A stretch of 51,575 bases of DNA from contig JAFZRF010000021.1 of the NCBI GenBank assembly GCA_017620025.1, forward strand, positions 1 through 51,575. Reading direction: 5' to 3'. This stretch comes from Ruminococcus sp. GTDB lineage: Bacteria; Bacillota; Clostridia; Oscillospirales; Ruminococcaceae. How positions within the stretch are numbered: position 1 is the first letter of the stretch; every line of letters starts with the position of its first letter. Made by a program: the position numbers and the translations under genes. This document shows positions 35,461 through 43,353 of the stretch, piece by piece. The notes beneath the pieces were generated by a model. It did no database searches. It was given only the letters and a program-made list of their open reading frames with translations, and was not told the origin of the DNA.

Positions 35461-35690
35461 ACAAAAAAGGCCCCGCCGCCAAAATGGGACGAAGGCTCTC
35501 GTGGTACCACCCAAATTCAGAGGAGATACTTTCTCCTCCCTCTTCTGTCCGTAACGCTGAACTGCGTCCGGTTTCCCGGATACGCTCAGGGGTAGCACCC
35601 GCCTGCCGTCCGGAAGCTTTCACCAGCGTCCCTGCGGACACGCTTCCTCTCTGATAGAACGGCTCAAACGGTCAGTCCCGTCATTGCTTA
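35461..35690 (-). promoter_or_regulatory. Alanine T-box riboswitch leader
   Basis: Regulates alaS and probably the genes after it according to tRNA-Ala charging. On the reverse strand it shows AGAGAGGAAGC at the start of stem I, a distal GGTGAAAGC loop, a specifier candidate GCT followed by A (GCT at 35594-35596, an alanine codon) before CCCCTGAGC, and the antiterminator bulge GGGTGGTACCACG (35500-35512). A G+C-rich terminator arm ends in CCTTTTTTG at about 35461-35470. The terminator stem as I read it contains mismatches, so its exact pairing is uncertain. The leader is about 300 nt from the start site to alaS. Confidence 0.93.
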
Positions 35691-35696
35691 TGGTCT

Positions 35697-35725
35697 ATTA
35701 TAGCCGATTTCACAGAAAAAGTCAA
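35697..35725 (-). promoter_or_regulatory. alaS operon promoter
   Basis: On the reverse strand, TTGACT (35720-35725), 17 bases, TATAAT (35697-35702). It lies just upstream of the T-box leader. Confidence 0.9.
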
Positions 35726-35838
35726 GTGTTTTCTGAAATATTCCCGTTCAGGGAGGGCAAAGACAGTCCCCGGCACTGCGGGAATAGTGTTCAAGCAGTC
35801 GTGAATACTATTGTCTATCTGAAAAGGAGGTATGCCCC

Positions 35839-36519
35839 ATGCTGTTACATCTTCTGAGAAAGCTTTTCCTGTTTGCCCTTCACGCCGAGAGCCAGACCTT
35901 CCCGAAGCCGCTGTCAAAGGCCGATGAGGAGGAGTGCTTCCGCAGGAAGGCTGAAGGCGACAAGGAGGCAAGAGACAGGCTTATCGAGCACAATCTCAGG
36001 CTCGTTGCACACATCGCAAAAAAGTATGCCGGCTCGCCTCAGGAGAATGATGAACTGATATCCACGGGAACCATAGGGCTGATAAAGGCTGTGAACACCT
36101 TCGACTATACCAAGGGTGCAAGGTTTGCGACCTATGCGAGCAGGTGCATAGAGAATGAGATACTGATGGGCTTCCGTGCAGCAAAGCGCTCCGCAGGCGA
36201 TCTTTATATCAACGATCCGGTTGAGACAGACAAGGACGGCAATTCCATGTCGCTGCTCGATCTGATAGATGACGGGACGGATATACACGAACAGGTGCTG
36301 CTGAATATCCGCTCCCGTCAGCTCTACGGGATCATTGACAAGGTACTCGACGGCCGTGAGCTTGAAATTATAGTCTACAGGTACGGGCTGTACAATACTC
36401 CTCCGCACACGCAGAAGGAGACCGCAGCAAAGCTCGGTATCTCACGCTCCTATGTATCGAGGATAGAAAAGGGCGCCGTCGCAAAGCTGAAGGAAGCCTG
36501 CGACAGCGCCATGCTGTGA
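35839..36519 (+). CDS. sigK: Sporulation sigma factor SigK
   Basis: Late mother-cell sigma factor. The 226-residue protein has a hydrophobic N-terminal stretch MLLHLLRKLFLFALHAESQ like the pro-sequence removed from SigK, then PLSKADEEECF, the core-binding IEHNLRLVAHIAKKY, ELISTGTIGLIKAVNTFD, YASRCIENEILM and a C-terminal HTH in ETAAKLGISRSYVSRIEKGA. The match to Bacillus SigK is close along the length. The gene is intact, with no skin-type element inserted. AAAAGGAGG precedes the start. I cannot call its promoter with confidence. It ends exactly where the convergent phosphoesterase gene ends. Confidence 0.92.
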   Translation: MLLHLLRKLFLFALHAESQTFPKPLSKADEEECFRRKAEGDKEARDRLIEHNLRLVAHIAKKYAGSPQENDELISTGTIGLIKAVNTFDYTKGARFATYASRCIENEILMGFRAAKRSAGDLYINDPVETDKDGNSMSLLDLIDDGTDIHEQVLLNIRSRQLYGIIDKVLDGRELEIIVYRYGLYNTPPHTQKETAAKLGISRSYVSRIEKGAVAKLKEACDSAML

Positions 36520-37311
36520 TCATATTTCTTCATCGCCGAGAGACATAAGATAATCAAAGTCTTCGTCGGATATCTCTCCGTCAGGAAAGAACCTGCCGTC
36601 TTCATCATCACGCACCACTTCAAAGCCCTCGTCATTAAGCTTTACTATGGCATTGTACAGAAGGATGTGATCATCGTCGATGATCACCGACCTGTGATAA
36701 TGGCCGGAGAACCAGAAGCTGTAATCGAGCTTTTCAGATATCTCGTCAAAGTAATCATTCAGTGAATTGCTCGGGTACTCGCTGCCGAAGACAGCGTTCT
36801 GAAGTCTGCCGGGAAGAGTATGGGTTATTACGACATCTACGCTCCAGCCGGCTGCGTCAAGAGCCTTTCTTCCGGCCTCCTTATCGTTGTCTGAAGGCAT
36901 TTCAGCCTCCCACCAGCTCCTGCCGGGGATACGGCTCTCCTTGTCGTGGCTCTCAGCACCGCCGAAAGCAAAGAAGATATATCCCTCGAGCTCAAATACA
37001 GAGCCGCGCATGATATGGATGATATTTCCGGTAATGAACTGCACCTTTGCTCCGTGCCAGTCAACAATATCGTATTCGTCAAGGAGGTCGAAATTCTCAT
37101 GGTTGCCGTCGATCCATAGGGTCGTCCAGGGCTTCTTGTCAAGCCATCTGAGCCAGTAGCGCTCCTCGGAGGAGTTATCCCAGATAAGTCCGAAATCACC
37201 GCATACGATAACATAGTCATTGCGTGTGAGTTCATTTCCTTCGGGGAAGCCGTCACTCGTAAGCTTGTGTATGTCGATGTTTCCGTGAGTATCTCCGGTT
37301 ATGTAGATCAT
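36520..37311 (-). CDS. Calcineurin-like metallophosphoesterase
   Basis: The 263-residue cytoplasmic protein has all five metal-ligand motifs of the family: GDTHGN (6-11), GDFG, GNHEN, the histidine in ITHTLPG and GHYH. The substrate is not evident; relatives act on phosphoproteins, nucleotides or RNA ends. The C terminus is acidic. GGAGGG precedes the ATG at 37311, and the ABC exporter gene ends 17 bases upstream, so the exporter and this gene are probably one transcript. Its stop codon abuts that of sigK with no intergenic base. Confidence 0.9.
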   Translation of the reverse strand: MIYITGDTHGNIDIHKLTSDGFPEGNELTRNDYVIVCGDFGLIWDNSSEERYWLRWLDKKPWTTLWIDGNHENFDLLDEYDIVDWHGAKVQFITGNIIHIMRGSVFELEGYIFFAFGGAESHDKESRIPGRSWWEAEMPSDNDKEAGRKALDAAGWSVDVVITHTLPGRLQNAVFGSEYPSNSLNDYFDEISEKLDYSFWFSGHYHRSVIIDDDHILLYNAIVKLNDEGFEVVRDDEDGRFFPDGEISDEDFDYLMSLGDEEI

Positions 37312-37328
37312 ACTCTGCCCTCCTTCCG

Positions 37329-39194
37329 TCAGTCGTCAGCGTCCTCCCCTTCTGTGTAGTCAAAGGAGACCTCCTTCTCTTTTCCTGCTGCTTTGCTGAA
37401 CTGCGTTTCATAGAGCTGTGTATATACGCCGCCGAGGCCTACGAGCTTGTCGTGTGTGCCTCTCTCCGCTATCTCGCCGTCCTTGATGACGAGTATCTCG
37501 TCGGCAGCAAGGATAGTGGACAGGCGGTGTGCTATAAGGATACTGGTTCTGGACTGTATCAGAGGCTCGATGGCCTCCTGTATCTTCTGCTCCGATATTG
37601 AATCGAGAGCGGATGTTGCTTCGTCAAATATCATAAGCGCAGGATCCTTGAGGAGTATTCTTGCGATGGAGATACGCTGCTTCTCTCCGCCGGAAAGCTT
37701 CAGTCCCCTGTTGCCGACCTTGGTATCAAGGCCGTCTTCCTGCTTGGATATGAATTCATAGATGTTTGCCTGCTTGCAGGCGTCTATCAGTTCTTCCTCC
37801 GTAGCGTCAGGTTTTGCGTAGAGGAGGTTGTCACGTATGGTGCCGTTGAAGAGGTATGTCTCCTGGCTCACTATTCCGATATTCTTCCTGAGGAAATCTA
37901 GATCGAGCCTGCGGACATCTACTCCGTCGAAGCGAACCTCACCGCCGTCAACATCATAGAGTCTCGGTATCAGGTTTATCAGTGTACTCTTTCCCGAACC
38001 GGACGGGCCTACTATCGCAAAGCACTTGCCGTTGTCGAGACGGAAGTTGATGTCCCTGAGAATCGGACGCTCCGGCTCATAGCTGAAGCTTACATGGCGG
38101 AACTCAACTTCTCCGGATACCTTCGAGGGAGTAACGGGATGCGGAGGATTCTCTATCTCCACGGGCATATCGTAATACTCGAAGATACGTGTGAACATTG
38201 CCATTGAACGGATCCAGTCGACCTGTATATTGAGAAGCTGGTTCACAGGGCCGTACATCCTGCCGAGAAGTGCTACAAGGACTGTTATCTCACCGACTGT
38301 GAGAGTATCATCGTACTTCATCATGATGATACCGCCGACAAGGTATATCAGCATAGGTCCGATATTGGTGAAGGTGCTGAGCGCCATTCTGAACCATCGG
38401 CCGGCCATGCTCTCCTTGATGTTGAGATCGATCATCTTCTTGTTGACCTTCTCGTAGCGCTCGAACTCCGCGTCCTCCTTGCCGAAGAGCTTTACAAGGA
38501 GCTGTCCGCTGACGGAAAGTGTCTCGTTGAGGATGCCGTTTATCTCATCGCTGCACTCCTGCGAGTCCTTTGTGATAGACCAGCGGTTCTTGCCGGCGCT
38601 GCGGGTAGGTATCGCAAAGAGCGGCACGATGATAACGCCTATGAGAGCAAGTATCCAGTTCTGTTTGAACATGACCACAAGCGCCACTACAAGCGTAACA
38701 GAATTGGATATGATGCTTGTAAGAGTGTTGGTTATTATCTGCTGAACTCCGGATATATCACTCGTCATTCGTGTGATGATGTCACCCTGATTGTTTGTAG
38801 TGAAGAACTTCTGCGGCATACGCTGCAGATGACGGAACATGGAATTGCGCATATCGTAGGTGATGTGCTGGGCTATCCATGTATTCATGTAGCTCTCAAG
38901 TATTCCTATCAGGTTTGCTCCGAGAGTAACTGCAAAGGAAAGAACTATGTACTTTACAAGGGCATTCATGCTGCGTGCGATGAGTCCCTCGTCGATTATC
39001 TTTCCGGTCAGCACTGAAGGGAGAAGGGTAAGTATCGCAGAACAGAGTATCGCTGCAAGGACGAGCATGAGCTGTTTCCAGTACGGCTTGAGGTATGAGA
39101 ATATCCTTTGTATCAGTTCTTTCGTCACTTTAGGTTTGTTCTGCTTTTCTTCCTCTGAAAGAAAGCCGGGACCGAGTCTTCCTCCGGGCGGCAT
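37329..39194 (-). CDS. ABC transporter, fused permease and ATPase (exporter type)
   Basis: A half-transporter of 621 residues that works as a dimer. About six membrane segments occupy residues 45-310, followed by the ATPase domain with Walker A GPSGSGKST, Q-loop VSQETYLF, signature LSGGEKQR, Walker B LMIFDEATSALD and the switch histidine in AHRLS. It resembles the MsbA/BmrA-type multidrug or lipid exporters, and the substrate is unknown. I start at the ATG at 39194 because an AAAGGTG lies upstream; the open frame begins 13 codons earlier with a TTG. Only one half-transporter gene is present, so a homodimer is likely. Confidence 0.93.
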   Translation of the reverse strand: MPPGGRLGPGFLSEEEKQNKPKVTKELIQRIFSYLKPYWKQLMLVLAAILCSAILTLLPSVLTGKIIDEGLIARSMNALVKYIVLSFAVTLGANLIGILESYMNTWIAQHITYDMRNSMFRHLQRMPQKFFTTNNQGDIITRMTSDISGVQQIITNTLTSIISNSVTLVVALVVMFKQNWILALIGVIIVPLFAIPTRSAGKNRWSITKDSQECSDEINGILNETLSVSGQLLVKLFGKEDAEFERYEKVNKKMIDLNIKESMAGRWFRMALSTFTNIGPMLIYLVGGIIMMKYDDTLTVGEITVLVALLGRMYGPVNQLLNIQVDWIRSMAMFTRIFEYYDMPVEIENPPHPVTPSKVSGEVEFRHVSFSYEPERPILRDINFRLDNGKCFAIVGPSGSGKSTLINLIPRLYDVDGGEVRFDGVDVRRLDLDFLRKNIGIVSQETYLFNGTIRDNLLYAKPDATEEELIDACKQANIYEFISKQEDGLDTKVGNRGLKLSGGEKQRISIARILLKDPALMIFDEATSALDSISEQKIQEAIEPLIQSRTSILIAHRLSTILAADEILVIKDGEIAERGTHDKLVGLGGVYTQLYETQFSKAAGKEKEVSFDYTEGEDADD

Positions 39195-39216
39195 CGGGAT
39201 CACACCTTTCCATTCA

Positions 39217-39675
39217 TTATTTGCCGGAATCAAGCGAAAGCTTTACAAGCGGCACCCATTCATCCTCGATCATCTTCTCACCGGTCAGTTCAAAGCCGTG
39301 ACTGCGGTAGAAGGCGATGCCTCTGGTATTGTATTCGAGCGCCCACAGCCACCTGCAGCCGCACTCCCTGACAGCATACTCGAGAAGAGCCGCTCCTACA
39401 CCGCAGCTCTGGAACTGCGGTTCTACATAGAGCTTCACGATCTCGTCACCGCTGATCCTTATCATGCCCTTTACGATACCGTCATCGTATACCGATGTGT
39501 TCTCAAGTTCCTCGGAGTCTTCGGTATAATCCTTAGCGGTATCAATCACGTTGAGTTCGCCGAAGTAAAATTCGTCATTACGGAAAAAGGGATAGAAATT
39601 GATCCTGTAGTTTATAACGATCATTTCTGCGATACGTGATGCATCGGAAGTTTTCGCTTTTCTGATATTGTCCAT
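39217..39675 (-). CDS. GNAT-family N-acetyltransferase
   Basis: The 152-residue protein transfers an acetyl group from acetyl-CoA to an unknown acceptor. It shows the N-terminal IRKAKTSDASRIAEM helix, the core strand KLYVEPQFQ, the CoA loop QSCGVGAALL and the late NTRGIAFYRSHGFELTGE segment. The ribosome site is weak (GGGAA). A consensus promoter lies 36 bases upstream. The ABC exporter gene starts 22 bases after its stop, so GNAT, exporter and phosphoesterase may be one operon. Confidence 0.9.
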   Translation of the reverse strand: MDNIRKAKTSDASRIAEMIVINYRINFYPFFRNDEFYFGELNVIDTAKDYTEDSEELENTSVYDDGIVKGMIRISGDEIVKLYVEPQFQSCGVGAALLEYAVRECGCRWLWALEYNTRGIAFYRSHGFELTGEKMIEDEWVPLVKLSLDSGK

Positions 39676-39710
39676 GTTAATAGATTCCCATCATGTTATA
39701 TTCTAAACTA

Positions 39711-39739
39711 ATTATATCACTTCATGTAAATAATGTCAA
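39711..39739 (-). promoter_or_regulatory. Promoter of the GNAT-ABC-phosphoesterase operon
   Basis: On the reverse strand, TTGACA (39734-39739), 17 bases, TATAAT (39711-39716). Confidence 0.88.
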
Positions 39740-39754
39740 TAAAAAGCTGTATAA

Positions 39755-39790
39755 GCAAAAAAGAACTGATCCCCGGCAGAGATCAGTCCT
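39755..39790 (-). terminator. Terminator of the SleB-like gene
   Basis: ACTGATC (39765-39771) pairs with GATCAGT (39781-39787). On the reverse strand the extended stem is followed by TTCTTTTTTGC. A T-rich stretch follows on the other strand too. Confidence 0.85.
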
Positions 39791-39801
39791 TTTCTTTAGC
39801 A

Positions 39802-40776
39802 TTATGAGAAATGGTTCTGGGTACCGTCGCCCCAGAAGCTGTAGTAGCCGTGGCTGAATGCTGAAGGATCGCTGAAATAGAGATCTACAGCATCCTTAAC
39901 GCTCTGGCTTACGTAGCATGAGTATGTTCCGAGATAAACATACGTCGATGATCCGGTGAACTGGTAAGGCTGTGTAAGTACTCCGACGATAGAATCGGGG
40001 TAAAGCGGACTGTAGACACGGTTCATGATAACCTCTACTACCTTTGCCTTATCGTATGTGCTGATCCAGTCGCATCCGGCTTCGTGTGCAACTGCGTTAC
40101 ACAGGACTATATAGTCGGAATCCGACAGACCTGTATTTACAGGCTGTGTATAGCTCTCTGTAACGGTCTCGGCAACGGGCTCTGAGTATGCTTCACTCAT
40201 GGGCTCGCTGAAGGACTCAGTAATTGCCTCGGTAGCGTCGAGCACAGGCTCACCGGGAGCCTCTATCTGCGGTGCTGCCTCAGCGGGTGCAGCAGGAGCT
40301 GCTGTCTCTGCTTCTGTAGCGGGTGCCTCTGTGGCAGGTACAGTAGCATCTGTCGGAGCTGCTGTGAGCTGCTCCGTCGGTGCCTCAGTGGGAGTTGCGG
40401 TCTCCTCTTCTGTGGGCGCCTCAGTATTGGGGGCTGTTGTTTCAGCCTCGGTGGGTTCTGCGGTCTCGGTGACAGCCTCGGTAGCGGCTGCTGTAGCAGC
40501 AACGCCGTAAATCTCAAATTCTGCGGGGGACTCGTTAACAGTGGCTGCCTTACGTACAGTAGTTTTTGCTTCGCCGGTAGTGGTTGCAGTGCTTCTGATA
40601 GAAGTTAATGCAGCAATTTTAGCGGATACGTTGTCTTTGACATCGTATACGTATATGCTCTCTCTCGGACCTGCCTTGCCGACAACGGGGGAAGATTTGT
40701 ATGTAGCAAATGCTCCACCTGTAAGTATTGCGGCTGCACTTCCGATAGCGATCGCTGCAGTCTTAGCTTTTCTCAT
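39802..40776 (-). CDS. Exported cell wall hydrolase, SleB-like, with low-complexity linker
   Basis: A 324-residue protein with an N-terminal membrane segment or signal peptide (about 7-27), a linker of about 150 residues rich in Thr, Glu, Ala and Pro (repeated TEAPTEE-like units), and a C-terminal SleB-type domain from about 220. That domain keeps the likely catalytic glutamate in AVAHEAGCDW (Glu232), VIMNRVYSPLYPDSIVGVL and QPYQFTG. SleB enzymes cleave peptidoglycan, first known in spore cortex lysis. The start is the ATG at 40776, eight bases after AAAGGA. It may act in germination, given sigK nearby, or in vegetative wall turnover. Confidence 0.88.
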   Translation of the reverse strand: MRKAKTAAIAIGSAAAILTGGAFATYKSSPVVGKAGPRESIYVYDVKDNVSAKIAALTSIRSTATTTGEAKTTVRKAATVNESPAEFEIYGVAATAAATEAVTETAEPTEAETTAPNTEAPTEEETATPTEAPTEQLTAAPTDATVPATEAPATEAETAAPAAPAEAAPQIEAPGEPVLDATEAITESFSEPMSEAYSEPVAETVTESYTQPVNTGLSDSDYIVLCNAVAHEAGCDWISTYDKAKVVEVIMNRVYSPLYPDSIVGVLTQPYQFTGSSTYVYLGTYSCYVSQSVKDAVDLYFSDPSAFSHGYYSFWGDGTQNHFS

Positions 40777-40836
40777 CAACTCAATCCTTTCCTCGAAAAG
40801 CGTTCGTAAAATACTGTCCTCGTCAGGACACTATGT

Positions 40837-40865
40837 ATCATAACACATTTGCCTGAAAATAGCAA
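40837..40865 (-). promoter_or_regulatory. Promoter of the SleB-like gene
   Basis: On the reverse strand, TTGCTA (40860-40865), 17 bases, TATGAT (40837-40842). A small hairpin, TGTCCT-CGTC-AGGACA (40815-40830), lies in the 5' leader. Confidence 0.75.
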
Positions 40866-41300
40866 TATTTTTCAGAGCGATTCCATTTTTGGAACAAAAA
40901 AGAAAGTCGATTAAAGTTGACTATGGTGAAAATGCCACATATTATATTTCTAAAATATGAATACAAATATTACATAATATGAACATTTCAAAAGTAAATA
41001 CAACTAAATGTTACAGAAAGGTTACAATATCTACTCATTTATTACTTTACAATCTGTATAACCGCTGGTTTTGATAACGGTGATACGTCCACTGCATTTA
41101 CTGCCTTCGTCTCATTTGCCTATGTACCGTGTCAGCCATTTACAAGTTGTATTTACATAAAGTGCAACACTTGTATTCATACTGTAACCTTTTATTTTGT
41201 AGACACATTCCAACGCAATATTTTATTCGTCATTTTGGATAAAGGCTAAATGCTGTGTCAGAGCGCCTGATAAAGCACGTTTCATATACCGGAAAATCTC
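40866..41300. other. Long A+T-rich intergenic region without a recognised gene
   Basis: No open frame here has a ribosome site or protein-like composition. It lies upstream of the SleB-like gene and downstream of the GGDEF gene, both on the reverse strand. An imperfect inverted repeat with TACAAGT and ACTTGTA arms occurs around 41150-41190. GTTACA words recur near 41010-41030 but form no clear array. No terminator for the GGDEF gene is obvious. It may be an extended control region or hold an RNA gene that I cannot identify. Confidence 0.6.
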
Positions 41301-43082
41301 TCAGATAAAGAACCTCTTACGGAGTATCGATGCTATCAGCCGGCCCATTACTGCAAGGTAATTCGTATCGGAAACTGACCATTTCTTGAACCTGCCGATA
41401 TAACAGAATGATATCATACCCTTGATGATGCTGTTCTCTGTGACGATATACTGCACTGCTCCGCCGATATTCTCGGAGGAGAGCTGTGCAAAGGCCGCAT
41501 CGTCACGTCCCTCAAGCTCATTTACGTTGTCTATCACGAATATGCCGTCTCCCGAAAAGCGGTCGCTGTAGCTGTTTTCAAGGAAATATGAAGCATTTCT
41601 CGAAGCAGCATTTCCGCAGCTGAGTATCAGATTCATATCATTTCCCGCAAACACACATATATCGTCTATTTCAAAACGTGTGCGTATCTGCTCAAGAAGT
41701 ACTGATATATCAGGCAGCTTGCCCATGACTGCGTTCTCGATAAGGTCTGAGGTGAAGGCAAGCTTCTCGGTAGTATCTTTTTTGCTGCTCAGAAATGCTA
41801 TCCTGTTCTCAATATCCTTCTCGACAGGGCCATGCTTTTCTATGTCGTAGATAACATAACGGTTCCGGCCTTTCTGCTGTGCAATATATAGCGCCTTGTC
41901 CGCTTGCATGAACAGCTCGTCATAATCACTGCTGCCGGAGGGATATGTGGAGACGCCCATGGAACAGGTCAGTGCGAAGTTCTCAAAACGGTCGGCAAAG
42001 GCATTTTCGGTATTAGTGCGTATCGCTCTGAGCACGGCACGGAGTTCGGTTTCATCTTCCGCTCCTTCAAGGACGATAAGGAAGCCGCCGCCGCTTATCC
42101 TGCCGGCAAAGCCTCTCTCCCCTATTTCTGCCTTGACTATGGAGGCTATAGTGAATAATACTTCATCTCCGAAAAGGTGGCCGTAGCTGCTGTTGATTTC
42201 GGTGAAATTGTCAATGTCGAGTATGATGAGATTGACGTTATACGGCGGTTTATCGGCAAGTATTTCCATTGCTATCGACGTAACTGCATTCTTGTTGAGA
42301 AGACCGGAAATTGAATCTTTATTCGCTTCGAGCGCAAGATTAACGTCCTTTGACCTGTGCCTTGATGACACTACCGAGATAAGGCCTATGACTGCTCTTT
42401 CGGAAGGTGTTTCAAAGCGGGTCAGTCCGCGGAAAAGGCACTGCTCTCTCGTTTTTCCGGAGGTGAGAACGGAGGTCTCAAGTTCGTGATCGAAACGGTA
42501 TGTGCCTTCACGGATGTCAGCACACAGCTGCTCAAAAGTATCCATATTGCGTGAGAGGACATATCCCTTACTGATGCATCTTTCCCGCCATGCTTCAAGA
42601 GGCTCGTCTGTGAGAACCACCTCACGGCAGCCGTCAAACATATATATGCGGATATGCTTCGTATCAAAACGGTATTCAAAAGCGAGGTCACTCGTCAGGC
42701 TGAGTATATACCGCTGATCAGAGAACTTTCTTTCAGATGAAGCAGATATCGCTTCAAGCGAAACAATATCGCTGAGCGTGATCCCGAAAAGAGGCTCGCC
42801 GTTCCTTTCGCCTGCTGTGCGTACTGCTGCAAGCACCCACCTGAGCTCACCGCTGAGTCCCTTCATACGAATGACTGTACGGCGCACTTCACCGGGAGAT
42901 ACAGCTCCGACAGCTTCTTCTATCCTTTCAAAATCGCTGTCATCTATAGTACGACGTATCGAGTAGATAACATCATTGCCGAAATATCTGAAAAAGGCTT
43001 CGTCTGCGCTCTGTGTATGAAAGCTGCTGTCTATCACGACTCTGCCGAGCCTGTAAGCATCTGATGAAAGAGTGGTATCCAT
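41301..43082 (-). CDS. PAS-GGDEF-GAF-like signalling protein with degenerate GGDEF
   Basis: A 593-residue cytoplasmic protein with no membrane segment. It has two PAS-like sensing regions in the first 240 residues, a GGDEF domain at about 260-415, and a C-terminal GAF-like domain of about 170 residues. The GGDEF fold is clear (IILDIDNFTEINSSYGHLFGDEVL, CSMGVSTYP, ADKALYIAQQKGRNRY), but the active-site motif reads SGGGF (330-334), losing the metal and catalytic acidic pair. Cyclase activity is therefore unlikely; it may bind a nucleotide or be structural. AAAGGAGG precedes the start. It is a single gene with its own promoter. Confidence 0.88.
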   Translation of the reverse strand: MDTTLSSDAYRLGRVVIDSSFHTQSADEAFFRYFGNDVIYSIRRTIDDSDFERIEEAVGAVSPGEVRRTVIRMKGLSGELRWVLAAVRTAGERNGEPLFGITLSDIVSLEAISASSERKFSDQRYILSLTSDLAFEYRFDTKHIRIYMFDGCREVVLTDEPLEAWRERCISKGYVLSRNMDTFEQLCADIREGTYRFDHELETSVLTSGKTREQCLFRGLTRFETPSERAVIGLISVVSSRHRSKDVNLALEANKDSISGLLNKNAVTSIAMEILADKPPYNVNLIILDIDNFTEINSSYGHLFGDEVLFTIASIVKAEIGERGFAGRISGGGFLIVLEGAEDETELRAVLRAIRTNTENAFADRFENFALTCSMGVSTYPSGSSDYDELFMQADKALYIAQQKGRNRYVIYDIEKHGPVEKDIENRIAFLSSKKDTTEKLAFTSDLIENAVMGKLPDISVLLEQIRTRFEIDDICVFAGNDMNLILSCGNAASRNASYFLENSYSDRFSGDGIFVIDNVNELEGRDDAAFAQLSSENIGGAVQYIVTENSIIKGMISFCYIGRFKKWSVSDTNYLAVMGRLIASILRKRFFI

Positions 43083-43110
43083 TGCCGACCTCCTTTATAT
43101 ATATAATAGT

Positions 43111-43140
43111 ATTATATCATGACAGTACTGTAAGAGTCAA
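43111..43140 (-). promoter_or_regulatory. Promoter of the degenerate GGDEF gene, with a palindrome
   Basis: On the reverse strand, TTGACT (43135-43140), 18 bases, TATAAT (43111-43116). The spacer contains the perfect palindrome ACAGTACTGT (43122-43131), a possible operator. Confidence 0.8.
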
Positions 43141-43198
43141 GAATACAAGGCACGTTTGCAGTGTAAATGAAGAGACAGCGCATATTTGAGATAATAAT

Positions 43199-43228
43199 TT
43201 AACCATATACATCTGCCTGTTTTATACT
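43199..43228 (+). promoter_or_regulatory. Possible promoter of the AI-2E family gene
   Basis: TTAACC (43199-43204), 18 bases, TATACT (43223-43228). This is the best pair that I see; the -35 match is weak. A second TATAAT at 43309-43314 has no good -35. Confidence 0.45.
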
Positions 43229-43257
43229 ATTATAATATATAAGGGATGTGCAGGCCG

Positions 43258-43278
43258 TTGTTAACAGTATGTTAACAA
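43258..43278. promoter_or_regulatory. Perfect 21-bp palindrome, probable operator
   Basis: TTGTTAACA, GTA, TGTTAACAA: 9-bp perfect arms. It lies in the leader of the AI-2E family gene, downstream of the candidate promoter. The arms resemble Rex half-sites, but the spacing is 7 rather than 4 between TTGTTAA and TTAACAA, so the regulator is unknown. Confidence 0.65.
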
Positions 43279-43353
43279 TTATTTCTCCGTGTTGTCACAA
43301 TTATGCGTTATAATCAAATCAGTTATTTGTCTGTGATATAAGGGAGTATTTAT

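Noticed and set aside
35389-35598. 70-residue N-terminal extension of alanyl-tRNA synthetase
   Set aside because: This stretch is the T-box leader. The ATG at 35388 has a strong ribosome site and matches the family start.
40199-40510. Forward open frame rich in Ala, Ser and Val opposite the SleB-like gene
   Set aside because: It is the antisense reading of the Thr/Glu/Ala/Pro linker; such low-complexity shadows are expected.
43258-43278. Rex operator
   Set aside because: The TTGTTAA and TTAACAA arms are separated by 7 bases, whereas Rex sites have 4.
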